DNA of 64,000 nucleotides from Pseudoips prasinana (taxonomy: Eukaryota; Arthropoda; Insecta; Lepidoptera; Nolidae), in NCBI GenBank assembly GCA_951640165.1, contig OX621234.1:9553001-9617000 (forward strand). Direction: 5' to 3'. Each line of letters opens with the position of its first letter. Within the stretch, counting starts at the first letter, position 1. The notes beneath the pieces were generated by a model. That model saw only the letters and a program-made list of their open reading frames with translations, made no database searches and was not told the DNA's origin. A program made the translations under genes and the position numbers. This document shows positions 12,162 through 24,110 of this stretch, piece after piece.

Positions 12162-12206
12162 ATGGATATGGAATCTTATGGTGACGCTTGGGAATGGATT
12201 TTGAAG
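12162..12206 (+). CDS. Candidate first coding exon B (second alternative N-terminus)
   Basis: ATG at 12162 (AAAATGG) opens 15 codons, MDMESYGDAWEWILK, ending at AAG|gtacat in phase 0. It is 125 bases downstream of candidate exon A and could be an alternative start used with the same acceptor at 30425. The N-terminus is loosely reminiscent of vertebrate SLC25A24 (MDSLYGD...), but over so few residues this may be chance. Joined to the carrier exons it would give about 322 residues, the size of an EF-hand-less SCaMC. Confidence 0.4.
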
Positions 12207-12654
12207 GTACATATTTTTTTGTGCGGTCGTTTGATATTTACTTTTGTTGGAACGTTTTAAAAAGTATTGAAATAAAATTGTATATTGTGTGCAGTAAAGA
12301 AATTTCTATCCCGTTAGAAACAAACGATAGAGACGGCATGCTTTGAGCCGGGAATATCCGTTATATTAACGGAATAAAGCGGGAGGAAAACACGTGTTCA
12401 AGTGAGCTACTACTGGGTTATCCTTATTTGTAATGTGGGGTTTTTACTTACCGCTAGAATGAGTCATACGGTTCTTTAAGTGAAGAAAATTAAACTTTTG
12501 ATGGTCGACTGACAGTTAGGGTAATTCTAAATTTAATGTTAACCTTGTCCGCGTGGTTTTAGCGTTCGTTGCCTAGGCAACAGCGGCCCTGTGGCACAAA
12601 ATATACCGTAGGGTGTGGTGTAGCAGAGTGGCGATACATGCAGTGTGATGACGG
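12207..12654. other. No recognised feature
   Basis: Presumed intron. It contains the palindromic 'ttgcctaggcaa' near 12570 but nothing else notable. Confidence 0.35.
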
Positions 12655-12895
12655 CGACAAATATCAGAATCAGAATATCATCACCCTATCTCATCCCGTG
12701 GGGGGCGTAGAAGTCGACCCGAGGGAATATCTACCAGAGGAAGGGCAGCAGCTTCCTTCTGATTACTATGACCATCTTACTGCGATCGCCAACCCGCCTG
12801 CCAAGCGTGGCGATTATGGCATATCCCCCCAAGACGATTCTTGAGGGAGGCTTGTCCAGCAGTGGACTTATTTAGCTGTAATGATGATGATGATG
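12655..12895 (-). mobile_element. LINE 3' region, minus strand
   Basis: Reverse complement of the family at 6268 and 50283. The shared text is 'atctcatcccgtgggggg', 'ctgcgatcgccaacccgcc' and 'gtccagcagtgg'. A short GAT microsatellite at 12882-12899 abuts it. The 91-residue open frame over it is repeat-borne. Confidence 0.65.
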
Positions 12896-13193
12896 ATGAA
12901 TGGCTATTTTTAATCTTATCCACTTCAAAACAGATTAGGTTAACTCCTACATTCCATGCTGTGCGCTGTCGTCGCTGTGCGAATTTGCGAATTTTGATCA
13001 ACTTTCTTTGCAGATTATTAACTTTCACTTTTCTTACCATATGGTGGGTTCCATATCATCTTCATCATAGTGGTTCATAATTTTAAATAGCGTGTAAAAA
13101 TGACGTTTCGTGACGTGCCCTTAGCGACAAAACACATTTATTATATATTATAAAAGTTGTTCTTGAGTTTTAGAGTTAGGTAGGTATGTAAAA
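12896..13193. other. Probable repeat-derived DNA
   Basis: Carries a CpG-containing block near 12955-13075 of uncertain origin. No relative was found inside the window. Confidence 0.3.
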
Positions 13194-13875
13194 GTATTTA
13201 AACGAGTGACTATAAATTTAAGTTTTAAGTGACAAATATTTGAATTTACGTTATAGTATTACTAAGTGATCGACTCTCGCGAGTGACAAGAAATCAACAG
13301 AACAGCAACTAACAAATATTAATTTGAGTTACTTAAAATACAAAATGAGAAGCTTCATAATATTTGAGCGACCTTATATTTCTTCGCTTTGACCAATCAG
13401 AGAAATCAGAGGCTTGTGCGGCGGACTTCAAGCGCTATTGTTTTTGTTTAGATATTCATTGTATGTCTCCTGAAAATATCAAAAAGCTCCAAAAAAAAGG
13501 GGATTTTTGAAAACTTTCCACTAATTTTCACCAACAATAGTGTCTAGCACCAACAATAGGTCACAGTTCTAACCTAACCCAAATAACTTCTGGAAAACTC
13601 GTCTCTATCCTAATATGGAAGTTGCCCTCTCAGTATTTCTAGTTGCTCACTTAGTAATTTAGTCGCACGGCTAGAATTTTGATATCTGAAATGGATTAAT
13701 TATAACCCACTATTTGTAAGCTCGTTCTGGATTTTATTATTAATCAATATAATAATATGTCGTTAGTTTAGTATATTATTCGCTTACTCAAATTCATGCT
13801 GCTCAAGTTGATAAAACAGTATCTCATCATCAGTCGCTAAGTATTTTTGTATTTGATCGTTTTATAATTCCCCTA
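13194..13875 (+). repeat. Unnamed dispersed repeat, copy 2
   Basis: Second copy of the 7278-7838 repeat, on the same strand. It has about 100 extra bases near its start ('gatcgactctcgcgagtg' region) that are missing from copy 1. Confidence 0.85.
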
Positions 13876-15045
13876 TGTAAAAGGTAATTCTGACCAAGCT
13901 TTGCTGAACCAAAAATTATTATGCATATTGTGCTAGTTAAACATAATGATATTCTATTACAAAGGAAAAAAATACATACCAACGTACCTAGGATCGTTGA
14001 ACGCAGTACAGAGAAAACGCTGTGCAGATTCGAAATTTGAACATATCAATCAAACATTCCACTTTTGGAATAAATCGAATGGGTGTGAGTCTATCTGGCG
14101 GGCCCCAAAGATATTTATCATCACGTGATAACAAACGCTTTTCCTAAACACATTATTATGTACCGGTAGAAAATTTATAAGATATATTTTGTATCTAGAC
14201 AGTTTTTGATTGGATGACATTTTTATGAAGTGTCTAGCTAACGGGTCCCTTATTATTATTTTTATTTTATTATATAGAAGATTAGTATGTAAAAAGAGGC
14301 ACGCTGGCTAGATGTTTGATTAAATAACTAATATCTTTCGAAGCAGGTACTGCGTGAAAAAAGATATTCTGGATTTGTAAAGTTCATTTATTATTGTTTC
14401 ATACTCGGAGCACTATTGAGCGATCTGAGAGTATAATAAGACTAGGTACAAAGTATATCTTATTAATTTTGTGCAGGTACAAAATATTGTGTTTATGGAA
14501 ATTTATCACGTGTTGATGAATTTCGTTTGGGCCTGCTAGATAGACTCACACATCGAAGGTCTTCAGGTTATGTATTAATTACAGCTGGGTACCCGCTTGT
14601 TATAAAATAAAATGCTATTATTACAAGCACCTCGTTATTAATAGAATTTGTACATTACTACCATTGGTATATTACTTTAAACTTCATGGAATCTATTAGT
14701 AAAAATCTATTGGTTATTTTATTATTTCTATAAATTTGGTAATTATTGACTGATCTGATGTAAATATATGTATTTACACTAGTAGCTGTATGTGTTATGA
14801 TAAACATAATAATAAGCTTTTTTTTTCGTTATCAAATATATGTATGCCGTCCACAAGTTACGTGTATAGTTTTATCAGCTCGCTGCCCAAATTGTTAGCG
14901 TTGCGAATTCTCGAACATTCCACTCTTGATTCTTGGAACTTTGTAATTCTACATAACAGGTACCTACTTAAAGCTTTTCGGTTTGTTTAAGAACTACTTT
15001 GGTTATGTTATCGTATTAGCATTCGTCTTGTTTCTTTTTTTTATG
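13876..15045. other. Unrecognised AT-rich DNA
   Basis: Presumed carrier-gene intron; no exon-like segment with good splice sites seen. Confidence 0.35.
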
Positions 15046-15119
15046 AAATTCTTTGAACTGTCATTCGAGTCAAACAATTGGGTAAAATGTAAGACCCGAA
15101 TGGCAGTTCAAAGAAATTT
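15046..15119. repeat. Inverted repeat, about 25-bp arms
   Basis: 'aaattctttgaactg' with its continuation to 15070 pairs with the segment ending at 15119, with two or three mismatches. The loop is about 21 bases. Possibly a small MITE. Confidence 0.7.
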
Positions 15120-15509
15120 AAAAAGAAGTATCGTACAACCGATTTCGATTATTTTTAATAAGATTTGAGGTAAAATTATTATTAATATGATTTGAATCAA
15201 ATTAAATCTATTCTCATAGCTTATAAAATAAAGCAATGATAATCAAAATCGATTCACAAATAACGGATAAACCGCGTGACCATGTTTTAATAAAATATCC
15301 TTTCCCATAAAATTAATAAAAAAAATCATTCAACGCCATCTAGCCCAAGTTAAGCAAAGCTTGTAGGTACTATGGATACTAGACAAAGGATAGAAATACT
15401 AATATACTCTGTATTTTGTAATTATATGAATTAATACATGTCTTGGGACAATTACCACTGACTAATTGTATCGTGCGCAAACCTATAAAGAGAATTATCC
15501 TACTATTCT

Positions 15510-15682
15510 CACTAATATTATAAAGGCGAAAGTTTGTGAGTGTGTATGTTTGTTACTTCTTATCATCTAAATGGCTAGAGCGATTTAAATAAAATTTGGT
15601 ATGGAGTTAGCTGACACCCTGGATTAACACATAGGCTATAATGTATTAAATTTTACCGGACTAAACCGCGGGGCACAACTAG
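15510..15682 (+). mobile_element. Helitron-like element, family 1
   Basis: Matches 2376-2553 over its whole length and ends 'ccgcggggcacaactag'. The 3' hairpin is weaker here. Confidence 0.75.
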
Positions 15683-15689
15683 TATTATA

Positions 15690-16110
15690 GGTCTATGCGA
15701 AAGTATGTGAGTAGAATAATAAGGATGTTTGTTACTCTTTCACGGAAAAACTACCGAACAGATTTTGATGAATAACTTTGTAGTTATATCTATCTATATA
15801 TATAAACATCAATGCCACTTTTCGTTGTAATTTTATAACTCAACAACGCCTTTACCGATTTGGCTAATTTTGGTCTTGAATTATTCGTGGAAGTCCAGGG
15901 AAGGTTTGTACGTAGAGAAAATTTAAAAAAAAGTCTTGAAAAAGTGTAAAATCGACATCTTTTAGCAATTAAAAATATATTTTTAACTTAATAATATTTT
16001 TTTTATTACTATGCCTTGTACGTAGCGAAGCACGTACCGGGCCGCTAGTAGCTTATAGATCCGAATATCTATAAAGTTTATCGCGGGAAACATCGGAGGG
16101 CACCTTGGCT
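15690..16110 (+). mobile_element. Diverged family-1 Helitron interrupted by a family-2 Helitron
   Basis: 15690-15790 ('gcgaaagtatgtgagtag', 'gtttgttactctttcacgg') and 16049-16110 ('ataaagtttatcgcggg', 'ggagggcacc') are the two halves of a variant like 29130-29300. The interrupting element is listed separately at 15793-16048. Confidence 0.7.
15793..16048 (+). mobile_element. Helitron-like element, family 2 (nested)
   Basis: TCTATATATATAAA start and 'cacgtaccgggccgCTAG' end, closely matching 17076-17344. It sits inside the variant family-1 copy. Confidence 0.8.
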
Positions 16111-16382
16111 ATAACAATAAATAAATTATTAACACCAATAATTGCAAAAAAATACATATTAAATATTTCTAGTGTCATGATGATTCAGCGAATAATCAGT
16201 AGGGTTTTTTTAAGTTGTATGTGTACCGCTTGTCCCACATACGGTGAGGACAGCAGTACTGATAAACGTTATTTAGGTTAAACTAACTTTCAGTCTGTAC
16301 CTACCTCGGAGCACCTTGATAAATTTAAATGGCTAGATATTAACTCTGATATACAGAATCATAAAAATATAAGGTTCATTGC

Positions 16383-16560
16383 AATCATCATCATATCATC
16401 TGAAAGAAGCCCACTGCCGGACAAAGATCTCCACTATTACCGGTCTTGCGCTAGCCGCATCTAGCGACTCCCAGCGACCCTCACAAGATCATCGGTCCAT
16501 CTTGTAGGGGGCCTGATCACGCTGCGTCTTCCGGTTCGTGGTCGCAATATGTCTGTAAAA
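16383..16560 (+). mobile_element. LINE 3' tail ('actgctggac' family)
   Basis: 'cccactgccggacaaag', 'accggtcttgcgctagcc' and 'ttgtagggggcctgatc' in the order typical of this repeat. Truncated at both ends. Confidence 0.65.
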
Positions 16561-16826
16561 CTGTAATATGTCAACCAGAAGTAAAGTGGGGGACAGTGGC
16601 AATAAAATGTGAAGTATCCCTTAGCAGGATTGTATCTAATTTGTATGTTTTATGAATTTTGAACCTTATGACTGTGTCATAAAGTTGAAATTAATGTGGC
16701 CCCGTATATAGTCCACAGTCTAAGTAACGGTTACGGCGCGACGGATATGAAATTATAATAAGAACTTAATTTATGAATTTCGAACGAGGTTCAAATTATG
16801 GTTCAACGCAAACAAATGTGGGTAAA
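16561..16826. other. No recognised feature
   Basis: Short spacer between a LINE tail and a 'ccggccaagtgcgag' element. Confidence 0.35.
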
Positions 16827-17075
16827 AAAACCGGCCAAGTGCGAGTCGGACTCGCGCAAGAAGGGTTCCGTACCATTCTAACTTCTATGAATCCATCACC
16901 ATCTAGAAAAACGAGCTAAATTCACGTTTGTTGAATCGGAGCCCCCTTAAATATTTATTTTATTTTATTTTTTAGTATTTGTTGTTATAGCGGCAACATA
17001 AATACATCATCTGTGAAAATTTCAACTGTCTTAACTATCACGGTTCATGAGATACGGCCTGTATTTATCTATATA
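16827..17075 (+). mobile_element. 'ccggccaagtgcgag' element, 5' part
   Basis: Starts 'aaaccggccaagtgcgagt', continues 'gaagggttccgtacc' and reaches 'cacggttcatgagatacgg'. Its 3' end ('tacggaaccctaaaaa' type) is missing, cut off where the family-2 Helitrons begin. Other copies are at 44856 and the split copy at 57865/60299. Confidence 0.7.
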
Positions 17076-17344
17076 TCTATATATATAAAAATCAATGCCA
17101 CTTTTCGTTGTAATGTTATAACTTAAAAACGCCTTTACCGATTTGGCTAATTTTGGTCATGAATTATTCGTGGAAGTCCAGTGAAGGTTTGTACGTAGAG
17201 AAAATTTAAAAAAAGTCTCGAAAAAGTGTAAAATCAACATCTGTTAGCAATTTAAAATAATTTTTTGTTTGAATAAATGAACTTAATAATCATTTTTTTT
17301 ATTACTATGCCTTTTACGTAGCGAAGCACGTACCGGGCCGCTAG
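17076..17344 (+). mobile_element. Helitron-like element, family 2
   Basis: Complete copy with TCTATATATATAAA start, TACGT/ACGTA hairpin and terminal CTAG. Confidence 0.8.
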
Positions 17345-17345
17345 T

Positions 17346-17611
17346 ATATATATATAAATCAATGCCACTTTTCGTTGTAATGTTATAACCCAACAACGCC
17401 TTTACCAATTTGGCTTATTTTGGTCTTGAATTATTCGCGGAAGTCCAGGGAAGGTTTGTACGTAGAGAAAATTTTAAAAAAATCTTGAAAAAGTGTAAAA
17501 TCAACATCTTTTAGCAATTTAAAATATTTTTTTGTTTGAATAAATGAACTTAATAATCATTTTTTTTATTACTATGCCTTATACGTAGCGAAGCACGAAC
17601 CGGGTCTCTAG
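17346..17611 (+). mobile_element. Helitron-like element, family 2, adjacent copy
   Basis: Follows the previous copy directly, head to tail. The end is slightly diverged ('accgggtctCTAG'). Back-to-back copies are common for Helitrons, which insert next to AT-rich ends. Confidence 0.78.
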
Positions 17612-18157
17612 TCTATCTATATAAGTATGTATATCGTCGCCTGGTACCTATAGTACAAGCTTTGCTTAGTTTGGGGCTAGGATGATCTGTGTGACATTGT
17701 CCCTAGATATTATTATAATTATTGTCATGTGGTATCCCTTATTTGGCCTTGCGTTTTCCCATTTCTATTTCGGTCGACTCCCAGTTTTACCAGTTTAGGC
17801 CACCATCTGAGCTCCAAACCTGTATCAGGTGCACTGGTACCTGGTACTGGTAAACTAGTTATTGAACTAGTGATACGATAAAAAGTTTCAGCCTCATTTA
17901 CATGTATAGTAGCGAGTGTGAGCGAAGTAATCCCAATATCTTTAATTTAAAGTACACACCAACACCACACTTCACTTGTAATTTAAAAGCAAGTTGGTAT
18001 AATATTTATAATGTTATGTTATTCTAGTGACCATCGACCGGACAGACTTATTGTTTCTACCCACACATTTTGTTGCAACATTTATGATCCTTTTACGACT
18101 TATAATTATTTTTGTTTCTATTATTTTATTTAACATGCTTTATATGGGCAGTGGTTA
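17612..18157. other. No recognised feature
   Basis: Presumed intron DNA. Confidence 0.3.
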
Positions 18158-18395
18158 CCCTAGTGTCAGAGTTGTTCAAGCCGCCCAGTAGGCCTCTGAC
18201 ATGGCTTAACGACTGTTGTCTCATGACTACAACCGGGACCGATAGCTTAACGCGCCCTCCGAAGCGCGGATACGCTTAGAAATTAAACCACTTTGGTGGT
18301 CACCCATCTATGGACTGACCGCGAGGCTAGTTGCTTAACCTCGCCGCCGACTTACGGACCGGTAAGAGCATTTAGCTATGAGCGCCTTTTCTACT
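18158..18395 (+). repeat. Dispersed repeat ('aaccgggaccgacagctta' family)
   Basis: Clearly related to 62093-62303. Shared blocks are 'taccctagtgtc', 'aaccgggaccga', 'gaaattaaaccact' and 'gactgaccgcgag'. A weaker relative is at 25010-25180. Likely SINE or LINE derived. Confidence 0.7.
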
Positions 18396-19060
18396 ACTTA
18401 ATACTTTTTATTAAACTAGAAAGTAATCTCATTTAAGTGAACTAAAGTCTTCAAATGGCTCTCAGTAGGTTGGACTAGGTATCAGATTATTTTGCTTCTG
18501 ACTACCACTAACGATTATTTTGGGTATTTTTATTACAGCCGTGCCGATGATGCATTTTATTCAAAGGGGGTGGTACTAAATAAACCTTAGATTAACAGAG
18601 GCACCATACGTTACTTAGATACAACAAAGATTGCAGCATTAAAAGTAAATATTATTTTTTGTAAGCCGCTAAGAATTTTGTTACCTGACGTTTACAGTTA
18701 GCGTGGAAGGCTTACACTTCTTCACGGGGCAAAAACTAAAGTACCTAGTTGAATCGTATTTTAGGTAAATTATAAGTTCTTTGAAATGTAGTCATATATC
18801 TTGTTAATATGAATCTAGTAAATATTAAGATCTTGCGGAGAATAGTAATTTACCAGAGGGCTGGCCAATATTTTGGACAGCGTTAAGAAGCATTGCCATC
18901 TATCGTGGCAATGCGGCCAGCATTATGGGCACGATGCTCAAAGACAGCGATGCCTAAATTATTTCCGACACTCAAGGATGAGGCTTTTATATTATATTAT
19001 ATATTGTAAATATTATTTAATGCCTGTTGTAAATGATACTATTAGTAGTTGTTGATTATA
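18396..19060. other. No recognised feature
   Basis: AT-rich spacer before the foldback MITE. Confidence 0.3.
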
Positions 19061-19408
19061 TTACAGTCCACTAGCGCCGCCAATCGAAAAAATGTCATAA
19101 CTCGTAAATAGAATCAAAAATACAAAATATGTTCTATTATTATTGTGGAAAAGGCAATTACGTAATTGTATAACACCTTATCAACACTTGAAATATAGCT
19201 GTTTAGCTAAATCGTGCATTCAAAACATAAACGCCCGTTTTTGTTACAAATGCACGATTTAGCTAAACAACTATATTTCAAGTGTTGACAATGTGTTATA
19301 AAATTACGTTATTGCCTTTTCTACAGTAATAATAAACCACATTTTGTATTTTTGATTCTATTTACGAGTTATGACATTTTTTCGATTGGCGGCGCTAGTG
19401 GACTGTAA
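19061..19408. mobile_element. Foldback MITE with about 160-bp arms, TA target duplication
   Basis: The element begins TTACAGTCCACTAGCGCC and ends with its reverse complement, flanked by TA (19059-19060, 19409-19410). The two halves are near-perfect inverted repeats right up to a loop of about 27 bases around 19220-19245. No coding capacity. The TA duplication suggests mobilisation by a Tc1/mariner-type transposase; this is inference. Confidence 0.9.
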
Positions 19409-19734
19409 TAGGCCTCTTAAATGTAAACTTACTGTTATTCACTATATAGGTATAGTCACATCACACCTTGAAAAAAATACCAGTTAACAGGGCCTTAATA
19501 ATACAGTTAACGTTGCAGACCCACCAACGTTATCAACCGTATATAATAACTAAAGTCACTGATATAGTTTTATTGTTATATCGTTTAAAACTCTTAAAAG
19601 TTACATCATACTGATTAAAAAATTATACATACTATTATTACATAGCAAAGACCCGATTATAATGATATTTAAACAAAAGAGGACATACTATTAAAGTGTC
19701 CGATTAAACCCGTAATCTTTGGTTCAAAAGGCAG

Positions 19735-19915
19735 GTTCACTACTAACAACAACCATCGGAATAGCATACCCGCGATCCCGGGGCTCTCCCCATTAGGCGC
19801 CAGTAGTAGTCCACGGCATATTAGGTTTAGTCGATAAAGTCTGACATATCCACCCGCCGACACTTTTTGCGGGTGATATGCCAACATTTCCCTTGCTTTA
19901 TCAAAAAAAAAAAAA
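19735..19915 (+). mobile_element. Retroelement 3' end with A-tail
   Basis: Shares 'gcatacccgcg', 'cccggggctc', 'agtccacggca' and 'gacactttttgcgggtg' with 59065-59215. It ends in a run of A at about 19902-19916, which orients it plus. A non-LTR element end is likely; the family is not identified. Confidence 0.65.
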
Positions 19916-21850
19916 AGATTACTACCCACTAAGTAACGGGCGGTCGTCAATACTGAGTAACGATGCTGTCACAATTTTCATAGTGAATTGATGTGACGTT
20001 AAGACGACCCATTGAGAACTAAATAAAAAGGGCCTGAGTTGAACGGTGTCAGATTTGAAAAAAGAATCGTCCTATCTTGTGTGGAAGTCCCTCGCGATAC
20101 AAGGATTTATTTAATAATGATATGTGATTAATCACGCTGTACATAGATATAACGTGATGTATTCCTCCCGTATCGAGGCATATGCGAAAAAATTAAATCG
20201 GATTGGGAGCCTCCTTCCTTTTTTAAGACGGTTATTTAAATATGTAAAAGAGTTGAAAGTATCACGTGAATGTGGCTATATGATTGAGGATATTGCGGCC
20301 CATGCATGTTTTATATGACTCACGTTAGGAGGGAAAGCGTCTTTTATTATAATGAGAATGTCGTCGCCATAGACATAACTTAAATTGCTATGGACAAGAA
20401 TACGAGTTGGTTACTTAATACACTTTTAGTGTTCGGCCACAAAGAAGCGTGAGCGGCGGCGGTTCCCTTCTATAAATGGCAAAATTTTGTCGTGAGTACA
20501 GAATGGAAGTCTCCAGATTACCAAAATTTTATACTATGAAATATAATTAATAATAAATATTTTATGTGATGATATGTTATTTGCAGTGTTGGAAGTTGCG
20601 GAGCACTATTTCAGCGTTAACTTAAAATTATGAATAATGGTCTTTTTGAGAATTTACTCCTTAAGAAACTTTCTTCAAAATGTCTTAAATATGAATAGTT
20701 TTAAGTTACTAACAAAAAAACGAAATACATATTTTTACACCTTATTTTGTTACTAACGTTCGCAATGTAATACATGCTGTTAAAACTTTGAAATATTTTT
20801 TTCTAGAGGTCATTGTTAATACAATTTTAGGAGTTTTATTCTCTATTTTTTACGGTTTTTACTTGTTGACCGTTATTAAAGCGCGGCGGTATTGTGCGTG
20901 CGCAATGTTTTTCTGACGTAAATGGCTATAATCATTATGATGATAAATGTTATAATAGAGATGTTTATTTATTATGTTTCTTACGGGCCACAGAGAACAA
21001 CGTAATCCCTCAATCAGGCTACATACAATCTTGTTAACAATATCTGTAGGCACGATGCGTTTTCCTGGCTGAAGAAATAAATGTGGTATTAAAAAGACAG
21101 TGCAAGGACTACGGTAGTCTAATCACAGAAATAGTTATTCTGAGCTGGAATCGAATGCGATACACTTGTTCGCTGAGGTAGTCGGTCTATTTACTTTTTA
21201 TATTCGTAATCATAATACCAGCAGAAAGCTGTCCATAGATGGATAAAGCCCCCCCTCACCCCCAACCTGGCTTCGTCTTGCGCTACCCGCATCCAAATAA
21301 AAACAAATAAATATTAACCTCAGGTATTATAGTATTTACTATAATATCGTTAGACTAACTTATCATATAGTATTAAAACAGCAATATTTATTTACTTCAG
21401 TATAATATGTTATGATTAAAATCGTTGTTGCGATCGAACAAAAATAAGCGGAGCTCTGTAACTTATGTACTAAAATGTAAACTTCACATGCGCCAGCGCA
21501 GACGATGACGTATATTCCATCTGCGTCACGCACACGCGCTCGTCGCCGCTACATTCATTAAACATGTCGTCGGGGAAATCCTTATAATATATTATTGGCC
21601 ATACACATCCTTATCACTATGATTCACTATCCTGCTTGGCATTTTTCTACTAAATACACAGTTTACATATTAACAAACAATATTAAATTATTGCCCACTC
21701 TTTATAATCTAGTAGGTATTTTAATCCATTCTTCTGTCTGCTCAGGCTATTTTTAAAACTAGCAAGGTCTAGGCTAGAACTATTTTAGACGATTCACTAT
21801 GATTATTATCGAAGTGGGGCATTCGTATACGGCCGCAAATATTTGTAAAG
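19916..21850. other. Unrecognised, presumed intron
   Basis: No exon or EF-hand-coding segment recognised. 21480-21580 is a CpG-rich patch with a 'tgacgtat' site. 21225-21300 contains a weak LINE-tail relative. Confidence 0.3.
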
Positions 21851-22090
21851 TGACGCAATACGGAGAAACGGTTTTTTTTAAAGCAATGCTTTACAATTTT
21901 CACTTGAGATGCACACTGGCTTAGGCTTGGCCACAATTTCACGAGATAAAATAAATATGTGGTCGAGTAATGACGCAATACGGACAAACAGTATTTTTTA
22001 AAGCAATGCTTTAAAATTTTCACTTGAGATGCACACTGGCTTAGGCTTGGCCACAATTTCACGAGATAAAATAAATATGTGGTCGAGTAA
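21851..22090 (+). repeat. Tandem duplication, 120-bp unit, two copies
   Basis: 21851-21970 and 21971-22090 both start 'tgacgcaatacgga' and end 'aatatgtggtcgagtaa'. They differ at only a few positions, so the duplication is young. Confidence 0.93.
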
Positions 22091-22195
22091 CTATACTGCA
22101 CTCGTCAGCCAAACAAGATTAGGTACTTACGGTCACTGTGAGGCCATTATAGTTACAGTTGAACAAAACATCGTCCAACCCGAAACTCACGTGAG

Positions 22196-22372
22196 AGAGA
22201 CGAAAATAATTATGAGTGTGCAAAAATTAAACGTATGAACGAGCTCGTGTTCTCGGTGGGCCTAGAGCTGTATAACAATATCATTTATTTTCTCATTCAA
22301 ATAATACTAGTTCTAGTCTAAGAGATTATAATAAACTACGTGCAGTAGTTTTCTAGTATTGTCTATTTTCTA
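22196..22372 (+). repeat. Dispersed repeat pair, copy 1
   Basis: 'acgaaaataattatgagtgt' and the following roughly 160 bases match 23954-24110 at moderate identity. Confidence 0.7.
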
Positions 22373-23953
22373 ATTATAATCCGCACGCATCTACGGTCCG
22401 AACGCTATGTTTTAAAAAATTAATAGATATTCTTTTTTTAAAACATTGCGCTCTGACCATAGATCATATATATATTCGTTAAAACAAATATTTACTTGTA
22501 ATAAATAAATTTTATACTATTACGGAAACTTTTTTTTTTTTCTTTTTTAATTCTTATGTATATTCTTGTCGAATTCAAAGGTTTATACAATCAAAGGGCA
22601 CGTTGTATATTATGACATTTATGATGGATGACCGAAAGACAAATTTACCTATTATAAACAATAAAATACTTAGTAAGAATGACCACATTAGTTGGCTGAC
22701 GTAATGCAGTGCTTAAGTCATTGAGGTTTTATTGGAGGTATAAAATTTAATAAAATAAATTATTATAGGCAAGTAAACATAAATAATAATAATATGTAAA
22801 ATACATAGGAAAACAAATGCCTTTTCAGATTATTTTATATAAATTTAATGATTATTTTTATTACAACGTAAGAAAGCTATTCATTTACTTCGAAGGTTAT
22901 AATTTAACCTTCAATGTTAATATTTTTATTTGAGTACTTAAATTTGTATGAGCATCTACCTACTTTTTAACAGATGATGTAGAGAAGTTGCCTACGGCCT
23001 ACGGCATAGAAAAAAGTAAAAAGCAGTATGAACATAGACATCGTCATCCCTTTCACAATTCCAAACCATGCAGCAGAAGACATAAAACTCAAAAAAAATT
23101 TTTTAGTAGATGATATCCTCTTTGAAAAAATGCAAGCAATACTCGTCTCGAAGTTGTCTAAAATGTTTGCCGCTTCTACATACTTCTTAGAACCTGCAGA
23201 AATGTTCCATTCTGGTCACAACTCACCGTGGCCTTTTTGGAAAAGATTGAAGTAGGCTGCTGTAGGTCCAACATGCATAAATGGTGTACGGTTGCTGACA
23301 TCGGAGTGCAGTAGGTACTAATATTTACTTGATGCGCAATTAAAAAGTTTTATGGTAAGATGTGAAAATGCCATTAAAATAGCTACTTACAGGACCCAAT
23401 TGGCTCTAAACCTGAATTTTGTTCGAAGTGTTTTGTATCTAATGTCCCCAACTACACGGTGGGGGCTGGCTCCAATCGAATATAACAAGTAGGCGACTAC
23501 TTGACCACTGTGCAATGTCCCTTATCAAATGTCTTCTTAGGTTATTGACCTAACTAGTTAACCCAAATCAATTAGGATACCTCCTATTAATTGCGTTGCA
23601 GTAAAACGTCGGAATATCAATTATGTTATTATATGAAACGTGTCGTATATATAATAATAAACATAGATAAAATAAAATGGAAAATAATACTAAAATACTG
23701 TGTCAATCCTTCTATCTACAACCTTTACTAGGCTAAGTTAGCAATAGTAGGAGAGCGAGGTTGGTTTAGACCCGCTACCCGCCTGCCAGGTCTGCAGTTC
23801 CGTGTTGGGGTGTGTCTGAAGAGCTATAGGACAAGTTTTCAGCTTGCCTCAAATACCTACCCAAAAATGCGTGCCAGCTCTTGGACTACAAAGCTAGTTT
23901 TGTTAGCTTAGTTTGCTTACATTCCGAAAAAAGGTATTGTTGTTGAAAGGACC
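22373..23953. other. Unrecognised, presumed intron
   Basis: Contains one 75-codon open frame (23028-23255) without a recognisable domain or splice signals; not called. Confidence 0.3.
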
Positions 23954-24110
23954 AGAGACGAAAATAATTATGAGTGTGCAAAAACTAAACGTTTGAAAGA
24001 GTTTGTGTTCTCAATGGGCATAGAGCTCTATACATTATTATACTTTACCTACATTTTCTTTAGACTCGTTCTATTAGTTGTAGTTTCCTAGTATTGGTAA
24101 TATCAGGTAA
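23954..24110 (+). repeat. Dispersed repeat pair, copy 2
   Basis: Relative of 22196-22372 on the same strand. No terminal repeats seen. Confidence 0.7.

Noticed and set aside
12569..12844. 91-codon frame as a host gene
   Set aside because: It overlaps a minus-strand LINE 3' region found at 6268 and 50283.
23028..23255. 75-codon open frame as a gene or carrier exon
   Set aside because: No recognisable domain, no acceptor or donor, and no EF-hand pattern. The minus strand is also partly open and no more convincing.
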